Positions 24,034 to 32,929 of a stretch of DNA of 64,000 bases are shown here, one piece after another. The notes under the pieces were generated by a model. It was not told the origin of the DNA. It did not search any database and worked only from the letters and a program-made list of their open reading frames with translations. The position numbers and the translations under genes were made by a program. Source of the DNA: JAKSSE01 sp045597645 (GTDB lineage: Bacteria; Bacillota; Clostridia; Lachnospirales; Lachnospiraceae); the NCBI GenBank assembly GCA_045597645.1, contig JAZLKM010000049.1, positions 1 through 64,000 of the forward strand, written 5' to 3'. Within the stretch, counting starts at the first letter, position 1. Every line of letters starts with the position of its first letter.

Positions 24034-24795
24034 TTATTCACCCAGATATGCTTTGATTACTTCAGGATTGCTAAGCACATCACTGGTAGCACCTTCTGCC
24101 AGAACACTACCGAAGTTAAGTACTGTAAGCTTCTCGCAGATACCAGATACCAGCTTCATATCGTGCTCTATAAGGAGGATTGTCATGCCAAACTCCTTGC
24201 GGATAAGAGCAATGGTATCCATGAGCTCTGCGGTCTCGTTCGGATTCATTCCTGCTGCAGGCTCATCCAGAAGCAGTAGCTTTGGACCTGTAGCCATAGC
24301 TCTTGCTATCTCCAGCTGACGCTGCTTACCGTATGGAAGATTAGAAGCCAATGTGTTAGCCTCGCCATCGAGCTCGAACACCTTAAGTATCTCAAGAGCT
24401 CTCTCGTCCATCTGCTTTTCCACCTTATGGTATCTTGGAAGTCTAAGCACTCCTTCTAAGGTGTTGTATGAATATGTGTTGTGAAGCCCAATTTTTACAT
24501 TGTCCAGTACACTCTGGGCTCCAAAAAGACGTATGTTCTGGAAAGTTCTTGCAATACCAGCCTTATTGATGTCTGCTGTCTTACGTCCTGTAATATCCTC
24601 ACCTGCCAACTTGATAGTACCGTCTGTAGGCTTGTATATGCCAGTCAGCATATTAAATACTGTTGTCTTACCTGCTCCATTAGGACCGATGAGTCCATAA
24701 AGCTCACCCTCTTCAATGGTGATATTAAACTGGTCTACAGCTCTAAGTCCACCGAAGGAAATACCTAAGTTAGTTACTTCAAGTAGTGCTGCCAT
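24034..24795 (-). CDS. livG: Branched-chain amino acid ABC transporter, ATPase LivG
   Basis: A 253-residue ATPase. Walker A is GPNGAGKTT, the GIARTFQNIRLF block is typical of LivG, and Walker B is LLLLDEPAAGMNP. The usual LSGG signature region reads LPYGKQRQLEIARA, normal for LivG. It overlaps livM by one base and precedes livF by 13 bases, so expression is coupled. Confidence 0.95.
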   Translation of the reverse strand: MAALLEVTNLGISFGGLRAVDQFNITIEEGELYGLIGPNGAGKTTVFNMLTGIYKPTDGTIKLAGEDITGRKTADINKAGIARTFQNIRLFGAQSVLDNVKIGLHNTYSYNTLEGVLRLPRYHKVEKQMDERALEILKVFELDGEANTLASNLPYGKQRQLEIARAMATGPKLLLLDEPAAGMNPNETAELMDTIALIRKEFGMTILLIEHDMKLVSGICEKLTVLNFGSVLAEGATSDVLSNPEVIKAYLGE

Positions 24796-25874
24796 TACTC
24801 TACCTCCTTCTTGCGACTAAAGCGCTGCTTCAGTGCCTCTGCAGTGAGTCCCTTTACCTGCCTCCAGTTCAAAATAGCCGGCGCCCAGTTAAAGAGCATA
24901 AGTGCGATAAGTACTACAGAGTAGATAAGCATTCTATAGTCTGCAAGTCCGCGCAAAAGCTCTGGAAGAGCATACAGTACTACAGTTGCGATAATAGCGC
25001 CTCTGAAATTACCAATGCCGCCTAATACCACATATACGAGTATCATAATTGACATATTGTATCCAAAGTTCTTGGTGCTGGCAGTAAGCGAGTTGAGGTT
25101 GTGGCCATAGAGCACACCTGCCACGCCAGCAATAGATGCTGAAATAGTGAATGCAATCAACTTATACTTTGTAATAGGAAGTCCCACAGTCTCCGCTGCA
25201 ATCTTATTATCACGTATTGCCTTAACAGCACGGCCTGTCCTTGAATTTACAAAGTTATATACCACCAAAAGGCTGAGTACTATAAGGATTACGCCTACTA
25301 CAAATGACGCTTGTCTTGGAGTTCCTGTAATACCAAGCGGCCCATTGATGATAATTTCTCCGCTATCCTCCATCTTAAGGTTGGCAGCATCAAATGCAAA
25401 ATGCAGTCCCTTGCTGTCTTTTCCTATATGTGCAGTGTTAATTACATTCTTAATAATCTCTCCAAATGCCAATGTAACGATGGCCAGATAGTCGCCGTTA
25501 AGTCTAAGTACCGGGATGGCAATAAGGAATCCAAAAATAGCTGCCATAGCCGCGCCTACTAAAATGGCCAGGAAAAATCTGATACCATCAGGCATGGAAT
25601 CCTTAAATACCATTGAGAAAAACGAGCTTGAAAATGCTCCTATGCACATAAACCCTGCATGTCCCAGAGAAAGCTCTCCAAGATATCCTACGCAAAGGTT
25701 CAATCCGATAGCTGCCAGTGTATATACGCAGATAGGAACTAAAAGTCCTGACAAAAGTGAATTTAGCGCTCCGGCAGAGTTAAGTATTATCATTATTACT
25801 GATATCACTACTACTCCACCTATTGTTGTAAGCATTTGTAATGTTTCTTTTTTCATATTCTTCATATCAGGCAC
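24795..25874 (-). CDS. livM: Branched-chain amino acid ABC transporter, permease LivM
   Basis: A 359-residue permease with about ten membrane helices. Family signatures are YLGELSLGHAGFMCIGAFSS, RLNGDYLAIVTLAFGEI, GRAVKAIRDNKIAAETVG and VLGGIGNFRGAI. The EAA-like loop (AIRDNKIAAETVGL) contacts LivG/LivF. It abuts livH without a gap. Confidence 0.95.
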   Translation of the reverse strand: MPDMKNMKKETLQMLTTIGGVVVISVIMIILNSAGALNSLLSGLLVPICVYTLAAIGLNLCVGYLGELSLGHAGFMCIGAFSSSFFSMVFKDSMPDGIRFFLAILVGAAMAAIFGFLIAIPVLRLNGDYLAIVTLAFGEIIKNVINTAHIGKDSKGLHFAFDAANLKMEDSGEIIINGPLGITGTPRQASFVVGVILIVLSLLVVYNFVNSRTGRAVKAIRDNKIAAETVGLPITKYKLIAFTISASIAGVAGVLYGHNLNSLTASTKNFGYNMSIMILVYVVLGGIGNFRGAIIATVVLYALPELLRGLADYRMLIYSVVLIALMLFNWAPAILNWRQVKGLTAEALKQRFSRKKEVE

Positions 25875-26756
25875 CTACACTTTCTCATGAATCTGCTTGC
25901 CGAGAATACCGGTAGGCTTAACTAGCAGTACGACTATAAGTACAGCAAATGCAATTGCATCTGACAGCTGACTTGATATGTATGACTTCGCGAGGTTCTC
26001 AATTACTCCCAAAAGAATACCGCCGATAAATGCTCCTGGGATGGATCCGATACCTCCAAATACTGCTGCAGTAAACGCCTTGATACCAGGCATACTTCCA
26101 GTGTAAGGAGTGAGAGTAGGATATGCTGAGCACAAAAGCGCACCTGCTATTGCAGCAAGTCCGGAACCTATCGCAAAAGTAAGTGAAATAGTCTGGTTAA
26201 CATTGATACCCATAAGCTGTGCTGCGTCCTTATCCTCAGATACAGCCTGCATAGCCTGACCCGGCTTTGTCTTCTTTACAAAGAAGGTAAGTGCCACAAT
26301 TATGACTACACATATCGCTATGGTTACAATAGTAATACCGTTAATAGTAAGAGCTCCATTGAACAGCTTAAGCGCATTGATATCCAGAACTGACTGGAAG
26401 AATACCGGATTTGATCCAAAAATCAAGAGCGCTATATTTTGCAAAAAATAGCTGACGCCAATTGCTGTAATAAGCACCGCAAGGTTAGTCGCTTTTCTAA
26501 GTGGCTTGTATGCCACCTTCTCAATGAGCATACCAAGTGCTGTACAGCTGATAATTGCTATCACCACTGACACGATAGGTGGAAGCCCTGCGTTAGACAT
26601 GCTCACATATACCACATAGCTTCCTATCATGATGACATCGCCATGAGCAAAGTTAAGCATTTTCGCAATACCATAAACCATGGTGTATCCCAGCGCTATT
26701 ATGGCGTAGATACTGCCGAGGCCTATTCCATTGAATAGATTTGTTAGAAACTGCAT
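25875..26756 (-). CDS. livH: Branched-chain amino acid ABC transporter, permease LivH
   Basis: A 293-residue permease with about eight helices. Signatures are GSIYAIIALGYTMVYGIAKMLNFAHGD near the N-terminus, AVSEDKDAAQLMGIN in the coupling loop and VFGGIGSIPGAFIGG. It begins the livHMGF unit, which is separated from livJ by a terminator and has its own candidate promoter, so the binding protein and the membrane complex can be expressed at different levels. Confidence 0.95.
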   Translation of the reverse strand: MQFLTNLFNGIGLGSIYAIIALGYTMVYGIAKMLNFAHGDVIMIGSYVVYVSMSNAGLPPIVSVVIAIISCTALGMLIEKVAYKPLRKATNLAVLITAIGVSYFLQNIALLIFGSNPVFFQSVLDINALKLFNGALTINGITIVTIAICVVIIVALTFFVKKTKPGQAMQAVSEDKDAAQLMGINVNQTISLTFAIGSGLAAIAGALLCSAYPTLTPYTGSMPGIKAFTAAVFGGIGSIPGAFIGGILLGVIENLAKSYISSQLSDAIAFAVLIVVLLVKPTGILGKQIHEKV

Positions 26757-26767
26757 AAATTCACCTC

Positions 26768-26909
26768 TTTATACAAATAAAAATTCATACTATAATATCA
26801 TATTTTTCTCAAATATTGCAATTGATTTGTCTAATAACATCACAGTGCTTTCCACAAAGTTGGACGTACATATCACCTCGGTCCAGCTTCCTGGAAAACA
26901 CTGTTTTTT
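26768..26909 (+). ncRNA. Candidate small RNA between livJ and livH
   Basis: On the plus strand TTTATA-17-TATAAT (26768-26796) could start RNA near 26803. A long imperfect hairpin follows: CAGTGCTTTCCA (26843-26854) pairs with TGGAAAACACTG (26892-26903) with one mismatch, and TGGAC pairs with GTCCA inside. TTTTTT comes right after (26904-26909). Promoter and terminator together suggest an RNA of about 105 bases, antisense in direction to the liv genes. Transcription has not been shown. Confidence 0.35.
26792..26821 (-). promoter_or_regulatory. Candidate promoter of livHMGF
   Basis: Minus-strand TTGCAA (26821-26816), 18-base spacer, TATTAT (26797-26792), about 35 bases before the livH ATG. It overlaps the plus-strand TATAAT of the possible small RNA, so the two would compete. 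Confidence 0.45.
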
Positions 26910-26912
26910 CAG

Positions 26913-26944
26913 AAAAAAGGACGCACCTATTGTAGGTGCGTCCT
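26913..26944 (-). terminator. Intrinsic terminator after livJ
   Basis: On the minus strand GGACGCACCTA pairs with TAGGTGCGTCC over a tiny loop, followed by TTTTTTCTG. It lies about 30 bases past the livJ stop. Confidence 0.9.
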
Positions 26945-26971
26945 CATTGACGATTAATCTTTATCTACGGA

Positions 26972-28126
26972 TTAGTCCATAGCTACGTATACGCCATCCT
27001 TGATTACTACGGCCTTTGGTCCCTTAGAAACCTCACCGTTAGCCTGCCAAGTCATGCCGTCACCAGTAAGTCCATCAACCTTGATGCTAGCCATAACCGG
27101 AATAATCTTCTCGCCGATTTCCTTAGCGCTCATATCTACGGTTACACCTGAAGCCTCGATTGCAGCCTTGATTGCATAGATTGCATCATAGCCATCTGCT
27201 GCGAACTGGTTCGGGATCTCACCATACTTCTCCTGATATGTAGTTACGAACTTCTTGGTAAGGTCATCTGTTGCATCAGCTGCGAAAGGAGTAAGAAGAA
27301 CTACGCCCTCTGCAAGGCTGGTATCAAATCCCTCAAGAGTAAGGATACCATCCATACCATCTACGCCCCAGAAAAGAGGTGCATAGTCGATGTCCTTTGC
27401 CTGCTTAAGGATGATTGAAGCCTGCTGATAGTACATTGGAAGGAATACGAGGTCTGCACCTGCATCCTTGCAAGCCTGAATCTGTACTGAGAAATCAGTA
27501 TTTGAGTCAGCAGTAAATGCCTGCTCAGTTACAATGTTAAGTCCAAGTGAAGCTGAAGTGCTCTTAAAGGTAGCATAGATACCTGATGAGTATGCATCTG
27601 AACTGTCATAGATGATACCAACACTGCTAGCAAGTCCATGCTCTGAAATATACTGTGCAGAACCTACACCCTGGTTAGGATCAGTAAAGCATACCTGGAA
27701 TACGTTTCCATTAGGTGAAAGGACGTTAGGTGAGCTTGCTGATGGTGTAATCTCAAAGATACCATCTGCGCTGGTCTCTGCTGATACAGCGATGCAAGGA
27801 GTAGTGGTTACAGTTCCGTAGAGAATCTGCATACCCCAGTCCTTAAGAGTATTGTATGCGTTAAGTGCCTTCTCAGCATCATGCTCGTCATCCTGGAAAT
27901 TGTACTCAATCTGTGATCCGTTGATACCGCCAGCTGCATTGATCTCATCTACTGCAATCTGTGCACCGTTACGTGCTGCCTGTCCGTAAATTGCTACTGC
28001 TCCGGTAACAGGGCCGATACCACCGATTTTCCATGTGTCGTTGCTGCCCTTAGATGAGCCACAACCTGCGAGTACGCCTACAGCCATAGCTGCTACAAGC
28101 GCAATGCTCATGATCTTCTTCTTCAT
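26972..28126 (-). CDS. livJ: Branched-chain amino acid ABC transporter, binding lipoprotein
   Basis: A 384-residue solute-binding protein. The lipoprotein signal ends VGVLAGCGSS (lipobox LAGC), so it is tethered to the outer face of the membrane. The mature part is a type I periplasmic-binding fold: KIGGIGPVTGAVAIYGQAARNGAQIAVDEINAAGG, then ASSPNVL and GVDGMDG. It delivers leucine, isoleucine or valine to LivHM. AGGAGG precedes the ATG. The leader has two hairpins (28150-28166 and 28169-28205). Confidence 0.95.
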   Translation of the reverse strand: MKKKIMSIALVAAMAVGVLAGCGSSKGSNDTWKIGGIGPVTGAVAIYGQAARNGAQIAVDEINAAGGINGSQIEYNFQDDEHDAEKALNAYNTLKDWGMQILYGTVTTTPCIAVSAETSADGIFEITPSASSPNVLSPNGNVFQVCFTDPNQGVGSAQYISEHGLASSVGIIYDSSDAYSSGIYATFKSTSASLGLNIVTEQAFTADSNTDFSVQIQACKDAGADLVFLPMYYQQASIILKQAKDIDYAPLFWGVDGMDGILTLEGFDTSLAEGVVLLTPFAADATDDLTKKFVTTYQEKYGEIPNQFAADGYDAIYAIKAAIEASGVTVDMSAKEIGEKIIPVMASIKVDGLTGDGMTWQANGEVSKGPKAVVIKDGVYVAMD

Positions 28127-28149
28127 AATCTTATCCTCCTAATATAACA

Positions 28150-28205
28150 TGTGTATTTTATACACAAAATTCCGCATAGCACCATAGAGCGCACCATTGC
28201 GGAAT
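28150..28205 (-). promoter_or_regulatory. livJ leader hairpins
   Basis: ATTCCGCA (28169-28176) and TGCGGAAT (28198-28205) form an 8-bp stem around two direct GCACCAT copies 12 bases apart. On the minus strand TTTTGTG follows, so it could act as a weak attenuator. A second hairpin, TGTGTA/TACACA (28150-28166), precedes AGGAGG. TTGACT (28245-28240) and TAAATT 17 bases on may be the promoter. Confidence 0.45.
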
Positions 28206-28268
28206 CATCGTAGAAAAATTTAATACACTAACAAAGTAAAGTCAAGGTAAAAAATGCATACAATTTTG

Positions 28269-29303
28269 TCAAAGTTCGGCCAAACTCGCGACAATTTCAC
28301 CAAGCACATTCAACGGAAGCTCCGGATTATCTGTGAGCTTTATTATGGTACTATAAAAGGATGGAGGCGCAATATATGGATTAGATTCAAGTCTCCCCTC
28401 CATGATTGATTTAAATTCTTCACACATCTTCTTATACATCACCCTGCTTGGCACATGTTCCTTTTTTCCACAGAAAGCCAATGTTTCAAGCAGATATGAG
28501 TGTATAAATCTAAAATCTATCTCCTTACCATATTCTTCATAAAACGGAGTCTGTTTCATAAATTTTAGAAGCTCTTTTGCCTGCTCCTTATGCTGCTCGA
28601 TACAGTTCAAGCCCATCATATCAGTATGAAGTATCGAGCTTTGACGATTTTGCCAATAGTAGTAAATCCCACCCACGCTCACATACTTGTTTACGTAATA
28701 CTTAAGTGGATAAGTAAAAAGCGGCTCCTCATAATTTGTGTTTTCACCAAAACGCACTCCAGCATCAAGTAGCAATTCTCGCCTATAGAGCTTGTTCCAA
28801 TTGCCTAAAGTCATTGAGCCATTTATGACAAAATCAATTCTATCATCGCGACCACATATATTCCTCACTTCGCTGTTCCAGCGGAGCTCCCTCGTTAGCT
28901 TAACTTGCGCATTTTCAACGATATAGTCACAGTGGCCAAACTGAACAACATCTGCCTCATTTTCTGATGCAATCTTATACAGTTCCTCGCAATAACCGGG
29001 TGCAATAAAATCGTCCGGGTCAACGAAGGCCAAATACTCCCCAGTGGCATAGTCTATTCCTGTATTTCTACTTCCACCCTGACGCTTATTACATTCATGA
29101 TTGATTACCTTTACTACATCTGGTGCCTGAATCTCATATTGTCTTAAAGCTTCCAAAGTAGCGCCTTCATCCGTAGAGGCATCGTTCACAAATATTACCT
29201 CTATATCACTAAGCGACATAGTCTGTGACTTTATACTATCTACGCATCTAGGAAGGTACTCCGCCGAATTAAAGCAAGGTACAGTTATACTTATTTTTTT
29301 CAT
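28269..29303 (-). CDS. Family 2 glycosyltransferase
   Basis: About 344 residues from the ATG at 29303, which overlaps the previous stop as ATGA. It opens ITVPCFNSAEYLPRCVDSI, followed by EVIFVNDASTD and the DXD-type motif VDPDDF, with RQGGSRNTGIDYATGEY between them: a GT-A fold GT2 enzyme using a nucleotide sugar. The C-terminal ~130 residues are a helical extension with no membrane span. It pairs with another GT2 gene and is co-transcribed with ilvE. The acceptor is unknown, probably a cell-surface glycan. Confidence 0.88.
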   Translation of the reverse strand: MKKISITVPCFNSAEYLPRCVDSIKSQTMSLSDIEVIFVNDASTDEGATLEALRQYEIQAPDVVKVINHECNKRQGGSRNTGIDYATGEYLAFVDPDDFIAPGYCEELYKIASENEADVVQFGHCDYIVENAQVKLTRELRWNSEVRNICGRDDRIDFVINGSMTLGNWNKLYRRELLLDAGVRFGENTNYEEPLFTYPLKYYVNKYVSVGGIYYYWQNRQSSILHTDMMGLNCIEQHKEQAKELLKFMKQTPFYEEYGKEIDFRFIHSYLLETLAFCGKKEHVPSRVMYKKMCEEFKSIMEGRLESNPYIAPPSFYSTIIKLTDNPELPLNVLGEIVASLAEL

Positions 29304-30094
29304 AATACGTTCTCTATCTGTTCTCTTATACCATAAGCTTCGGCCAGTCCCAGTAGCCAGCCTCTCTTCTCCTGCCACAGACCTATTTCCTCATATATAT
29401 TTCTATACTCGTTCAATATTCGAGGGACAGAGTCGAAAAAGGCTTCCGGCGACAAACCTACACTGCCAGGAGTCTCATAGACATCCACCAAAACCTCATT
29501 CACATGAATGACTTTCGTATACTGAGTCAACCTGAGTAATAAATCGTAGTCCTCATAACATCTTAATGATGTATTGAAAAGACCTGACTTTTCCAGCATG
29601 CTCTTATGGATAAGCATGGTCGGTATGCCAATGAAGTTACCCATTAGCATCTCACCGAAAATGACGCCTTCACGCCTGTCCGCCGGCCTATCTGCACTTG
29701 GCATTATATTCTCAGTGCCATCGCCTGCGTGCCTTAGAAAGCTACAATATATGAACCCAGCCTGCCCATCCATGGCAGCGACCTGCTTTTCTAACTTATC
29801 AGCGTGCCAGGTATCATCGCTGTCCAAAAAAGCTATCCAGTCGTAGCGCGCCTCTTTTATGCCCCTATTTCTTGCAGCAGCTGCTCCACTATTGATCTCG
29901 CATTTTATATATCTGATTCTCACATCGCCAATAGCTGCCACCAGCTCTGCGGTGTTATCTGTAGATGCATCATCGACTACAATCAGCTCGAACCGGCTAT
30001 AGCTTTGACTTAGCACACTAAAAATAGAGCGCTCTATTAGATGCGCTCTGTTGTATGTTGGAATGATCACTGATATAAATGGCTCGCTATTCAT
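29300..30094 (-). CDS. Family 2 glycosyltransferase
   Basis: A 264-residue GT2 enzyme. ISVIIPTYNRAHLIERSIFSVL and LIVVDDASTDNT are the nucleotide-sugar site, GAAAARNRGIKEA and FLDSDD the metal/sugar site. It belongs to a different subgroup from its neighbour (shorter, no long helical tail). It follows an 87-residue gene by 7 bases and overlaps the next GT2 gene by 4. Soluble or peripheral at the membrane. Confidence 0.88.
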   Translation of the reverse strand: MNSEPFISVIIPTYNRAHLIERSIFSVLSQSYSRFELIVVDDASTDNTAELVAAIGDVRIRYIKCEINSGAAAARNRGIKEARYDWIAFLDSDDTWHADKLEKQVAAMDGQAGFIYCSFLRHAGDGTENIMPSADRPADRREGVIFGEMLMGNFIGIPTMLIHKSMLEKSGLFNTSLRCYEDYDLLLRLTQYTKVIHVNEVLVDVYETPGSVGLSPEAFFDSVPRILNEYRNIYEEIGLWQEKRGWLLGLAEAYGIREQIENVL

Positions 30095-30101
30095 AGTTCG
30101 C

Positions 30102-30365
30102 TCACCTTTCGTTGATAGTATTTTTTATCTGCTCAAGCCCTTCATCGGAAAATGGAAAAAGCATGCTCTCCTTTTCCTCATCAGGTGTGAGATTGTATTC
30201 CACCTTGTCGGGATAAAACGTAAGCTTGAGCTGCTTTATCTTGTTTTCCTCATCGCCAGACACATCTTTTTCAATGCGAAACCGGAAGCCCCTAAGGCTT
30301 CCGGTAAATGATGCTAATTCATAATATGCAAGTGCAAATAAATCCTTAGACTCTAACATGTTCAT
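30102..30365 (-). CDS. Small protein of unknown function after ilvE
   Basis: 87 residues, mixed alpha/beta, with SLRGFRFRIEKD, LKLTFYPDKVEYNLTPDEEKE and FPFSDEGLEQI. I do not recognise the family. The stop of ilvE is one base before the start; the second in-frame ATG (30359) has a somewhat better AGGATG-like site and may be the real start. The tight spacing with ilvE and the glycosyltransferase supports translation. Confidence 0.6.
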   Translation of the reverse strand: MNMLESKDLFALAYYELASFTGSLRGFRFRIEKDVSGDEENKIKQLKLTFYPDKVEYNLTPDEEKESMLFPFSDEGLEQIKNTINER

Positions 30366-30366
30366 C

Positions 30367-31431
30367 CTATACTACTACGGTAGTCCATCCGTAGGTATCC
30401 TCAACGTTACCCCACTGTATACCAGTAAGAGTATCATAGAGCTTCTGAGTAAGCTCACCAGTCTCACCGTTGTTGATTACTACTACGTCATCCTTGTAAC
30501 GAAGCTCGCCTACTGGTGAGATAACTGCTGCAGTACCTGTTCCGTATACTTCCTCAAGAGTGCCATCATGTCCAGCCTTCATAAGGTCATGGATAGAAAG
30601 TCTCTCCTCACGCACCTTGTAGCCCCAGTCGCGAAGCAGCTGAATCATAGAATCTCTGGTTACGCCCGGAAGTACAGTGCCTTCGATAGGAGCAGTCCAG
30701 ATTTCGCCAGCAATCTTGAACATAATGTTCATGGTACCAACCTCTTCTACGTAGGTTCTGGTCTCACCATCAAGCCACAGTACCTGAGCATATCCAAGCT
30801 TCTCAGCCTTTACCTGACCTGCAATTGATCCAGCGTAGTTACCGCCGCACTTGGTAAATCCTGTACCACCCTTTACTGCACGTACCAGCTCATCCTCAAC
30901 GAGAATCTTAACCGGTGCAAGTCCGGTAGCATAGTAAGCGCCTACCGGGCAGCAGATAACCATGAACTTGTATGATTTTGCCATATGTACGCCAAGAGCT
31001 GACTCAGTAGCGAACATAAATGGTCTGATATAAAGTGAGGTATTCGGTGCTGAAGGAACCCAGTCCTTCTCAACCTCTACCAATGCCTTAACAGCCTCAA
31101 CGAACATATCCTCCGGGAATGCCGGCATGCAAAGACGCTCATTTGACTTAATCATTCTACGAGCGTTCATCTCAGGACGGAAAATCTGAATATGACCATC
31201 AGCTCTTCTATATGCCTTCATACCCTCGAAGGTCTCCTGAGCATAATGAAGAGTAACGCATGCAGGATCAAGCTGAATCGGAGCATGAGGTGTAATACGT
31301 GCGTCGTGCCATCCCTGATCTACATCCCAATCCATCTCAAACATGTAGTCAGTCATGTACTTACCAAATCCAAGATTATTCTGATCTGGCTTGGCCTTGA
31401 GATTTTTATTCTCGATAAACTTGATATCCAT
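30367..31431 (-). CDS. ilvE: Branched-chain amino acid aminotransferase
   Basis: A 354-residue fold-type IV PLP enzyme that interconverts leucine, isoleucine or valine with the 2-oxo acids, using glutamate/2-oxoglutarate. The cofactor lysine is K194 in GGTGFTKCGGNYAGS; other signatures are HYAQETFEGMKAYR, FRPEMNARRM, LWLDGETRTYVEEVGTMN and the phosphate-binding GTAAVISPVGE. Length and layout match the long (plant/Gram-positive type II) subgroup. It heads a four-gene unit with a small protein and two GT2 enzymes. The nearby liv importer has a related substrate. Confidence 0.95.
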   Translation of the reverse strand: MDIKFIENKNLKAKPDQNNLGFGKYMTDYMFEMDWDVDQGWHDARITPHAPIQLDPACVTLHYAQETFEGMKAYRRADGHIQIFRPEMNARRMIKSNERLCMPAFPEDMFVEAVKALVEVEKDWVPSAPNTSLYIRPFMFATESALGVHMAKSYKFMVICCPVGAYYATGLAPVKILVEDELVRAVKGGTGFTKCGGNYAGSIAGQVKAEKLGYAQVLWLDGETRTYVEEVGTMNIMFKIAGEIWTAPIEGTVLPGVTRDSMIQLLRDWGYKVREERLSIHDLMKAGHDGTLEEVYGTGTAAVISPVGELRYKDDVVVINNGETGELTQKLYDTLTGIQWGNVEDTYGWTTVVV

Positions 31432-31521
31432 TAATTCATCCTCCTATCTTCGGTAGCCCTGCTACTCATCCTCTATGGAATTGACTGATATCTGCCACCT
31501 TTTGTGGCCACGTTGGAAAAC

Positions 31522-31550
31522 ATTATATTCCTTTTGATTGCGTTTTTCCA
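31522..31550 (-). promoter_or_regulatory. Candidate promoter of ilvE
   Basis: Minus-strand TATAAT (31527-31522) with TGGAAA 17 bases upstream (31550-31545). It overlaps the plus-strand promoter of the acyltransferase gene. Confidence 0.5.
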
Positions 31551-31566
31551 TATGTATTACTATAAT
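31538..31566 (+). promoter_or_regulatory. Candidate promoter of the acyltransferase gene
   Basis: TTGCGT (31538-31543), 17-base spacer, TATAAT (31561-31566). It would give a leader of about 140 bases. Confidence 0.4.
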
Positions 31567-31714
31567 TTTGCATATCTAATGGCACTATTTACAGATATCT
31601 GTTGTAGTCACAATTTTGCAATATACCATACAAAGGACAACTTTGAGGGATAACCTCGCAGGTGGCCGTTTCAGATCAACCTCTCACGGCCGACAGTATA
31701 GGATTCAAAAATAT

Positions 31715-32704
31715 ATGAAACGAGAACATATCAAGAACTTTGACTTAATAAGATGCGTTTGCGCGCTTCTTGTCATAGCGTATCATTTTTTCAGCATCTG
31801 CTTTGCAACCCCAGAATATGCCGGCAGCTGGTGGGGTGCATATTTCAAAAACGGCAACTGGGGCGAGACCGCCGTCATAGTGTTTTTCATGCTGTCAGGC
31901 GCCTCCCTTCGATACAATTATCCCACCGTCGATAGGCGCAGCATTGGAAAATTCTATCTTAAGCGTCTTTTTGGCATACTTCCCATGTACTATATCTCAT
32001 GGATAGCTGTAGTGATATGCCGCAGCATCAAGGACGGCGCATTTATGATAAAGGAAGCCCCGGCATCTTTACTTCTCACCCTGTTCGGAATGGACGGGTA
32101 TCTGGGATATCTTTTCCCACACAGCTACTATCTGATAGGCGAGTGGTTCCTTGGCGCACTAATACTCCTATATCTATTGTACCCTCTGCTCGCTCTCTTA
32201 TATAGAAAAATACGCATTGCAGCTACCTGCATTTTAGCATGCGGCTTTCTATTTGTATGCTTCACCAATTTCTTCACCATCCCTGCAGCTCATAATCTAG
32301 TGACCTGCATATTTGGCTTCTGGCTCGGCATGCTCTACATTGACGCAAGACCCAAGCTGCAAAAGATGCCTGTACCGGTCATCGCGCTTATCGTGTTTGC
32401 AATCTTCACTTTCATTCACATCCCTGCGGATGAGACTGTAGCAATGCACGTAACCGCTGTCAGCCTCTTCATCGTGCTCGACTACCTAGGCGGCATTACC
32501 TGCAAGACTCCAGTGCTTCGAGTCGCAGTCTCATGGATATCTACTATTTCATATCCACTATTTCTATTGCATCATGTAATCATCTACAGATACATGAACA
32601 CAACAGTGATCCACAGCCTGTCATCTGGCGGATGCATTGGCATGTTCATTGTCACAGTCATCGCATCTGTCATAGCTGCAAGCGTGCTGCACTTGTTGCA
32701 GTAG
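31715..32704 (+). CDS. Acyltransferase 3 family membrane protein
   Basis: About 329 residues, ten membrane helices. The start KNFDLIRCVCALLVIAYHFF holds the family His; ETAVIVFFMLSGASLRYNY and KRLFGILPMYYISWI are further marks. Such proteins transfer acetyl or other acyl groups to sugars of peptidoglycan or exopolysaccharide. The ATG at 31715 is chosen because the family begins just before this helix; upstream residues are not membrane-like, and the ribosome site is weak. The C-terminus ends inside a hydrophobic helix (IAASVLHLLQ), slightly early for the family, so a small truncation is possible. Confidence 0.8.
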   Translation: MKREHIKNFDLIRCVCALLVIAYHFFSICFATPEYAGSWWGAYFKNGNWGETAVIVFFMLSGASLRYNYPTVDRRSIGKFYLKRLFGILPMYYISWIAVVICRSIKDGAFMIKEAPASLLLTLFGMDGYLGYLFPHSYYLIGEWFLGALILLYLLYPLLALLYRKIRIAATCILACGFLFVCFTNFFTIPAAHNLVTCIFGFWLGMLYIDARPKLQKMPVPVIALIVFAIFTFIHIPADETVAMHVTAVSLFIVLDYLGGITCKTPVLRVAVSWISTISYPLFLLHHVIIYRYMNTTVIHSLSSGGCIGMFIVTVIASVIAASVLHLLQ

Positions 32705-32818
32705 GGACGGTCCTTTTGCCACGCACATGTGTACTTTGGCTCGCTACTTTTTCCTGCAAAAAAACAGGCGCAACAACCCCCCGGGCGCATTAGGACTCTC
32801 CGTCATCCAAACGCAACA

Positions 32819-32840
32819 AACCACGCCCTAAAGCGTGGTT
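32819..32840 (-). terminator. Hairpin, probable terminator after gpsA
   Basis: AACCACGC and GCGTGGTT form a perfect 8-bp stem, 6-base loop. On the minus strand TGTTGCGTTTGG follows, a poor U-tract, so termination may be partial. It could also serve the plus-strand acyltransferase. Confidence 0.5.
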
Positions 32841-32872
32841 CGTCAATTCCTTTGTAAGCATCTATCTATGCC

Positions 32873-32929
32873 AAAACTCTTCCTTCAGCATTATAGATTC
32901 TATTTCAGCTCTAAAACTCTTCCTTCAGC
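32873..32929 (-). repeat. Direct repeat duplicating the 3' end of gpsA
   Basis: AAAACTCTTCCTTCAGC at 32913-32929 is the complement of the last gpsA codons; an identical 17-base copy lies 40 bases downstream at 32873-32889. Confidence 0.8.
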
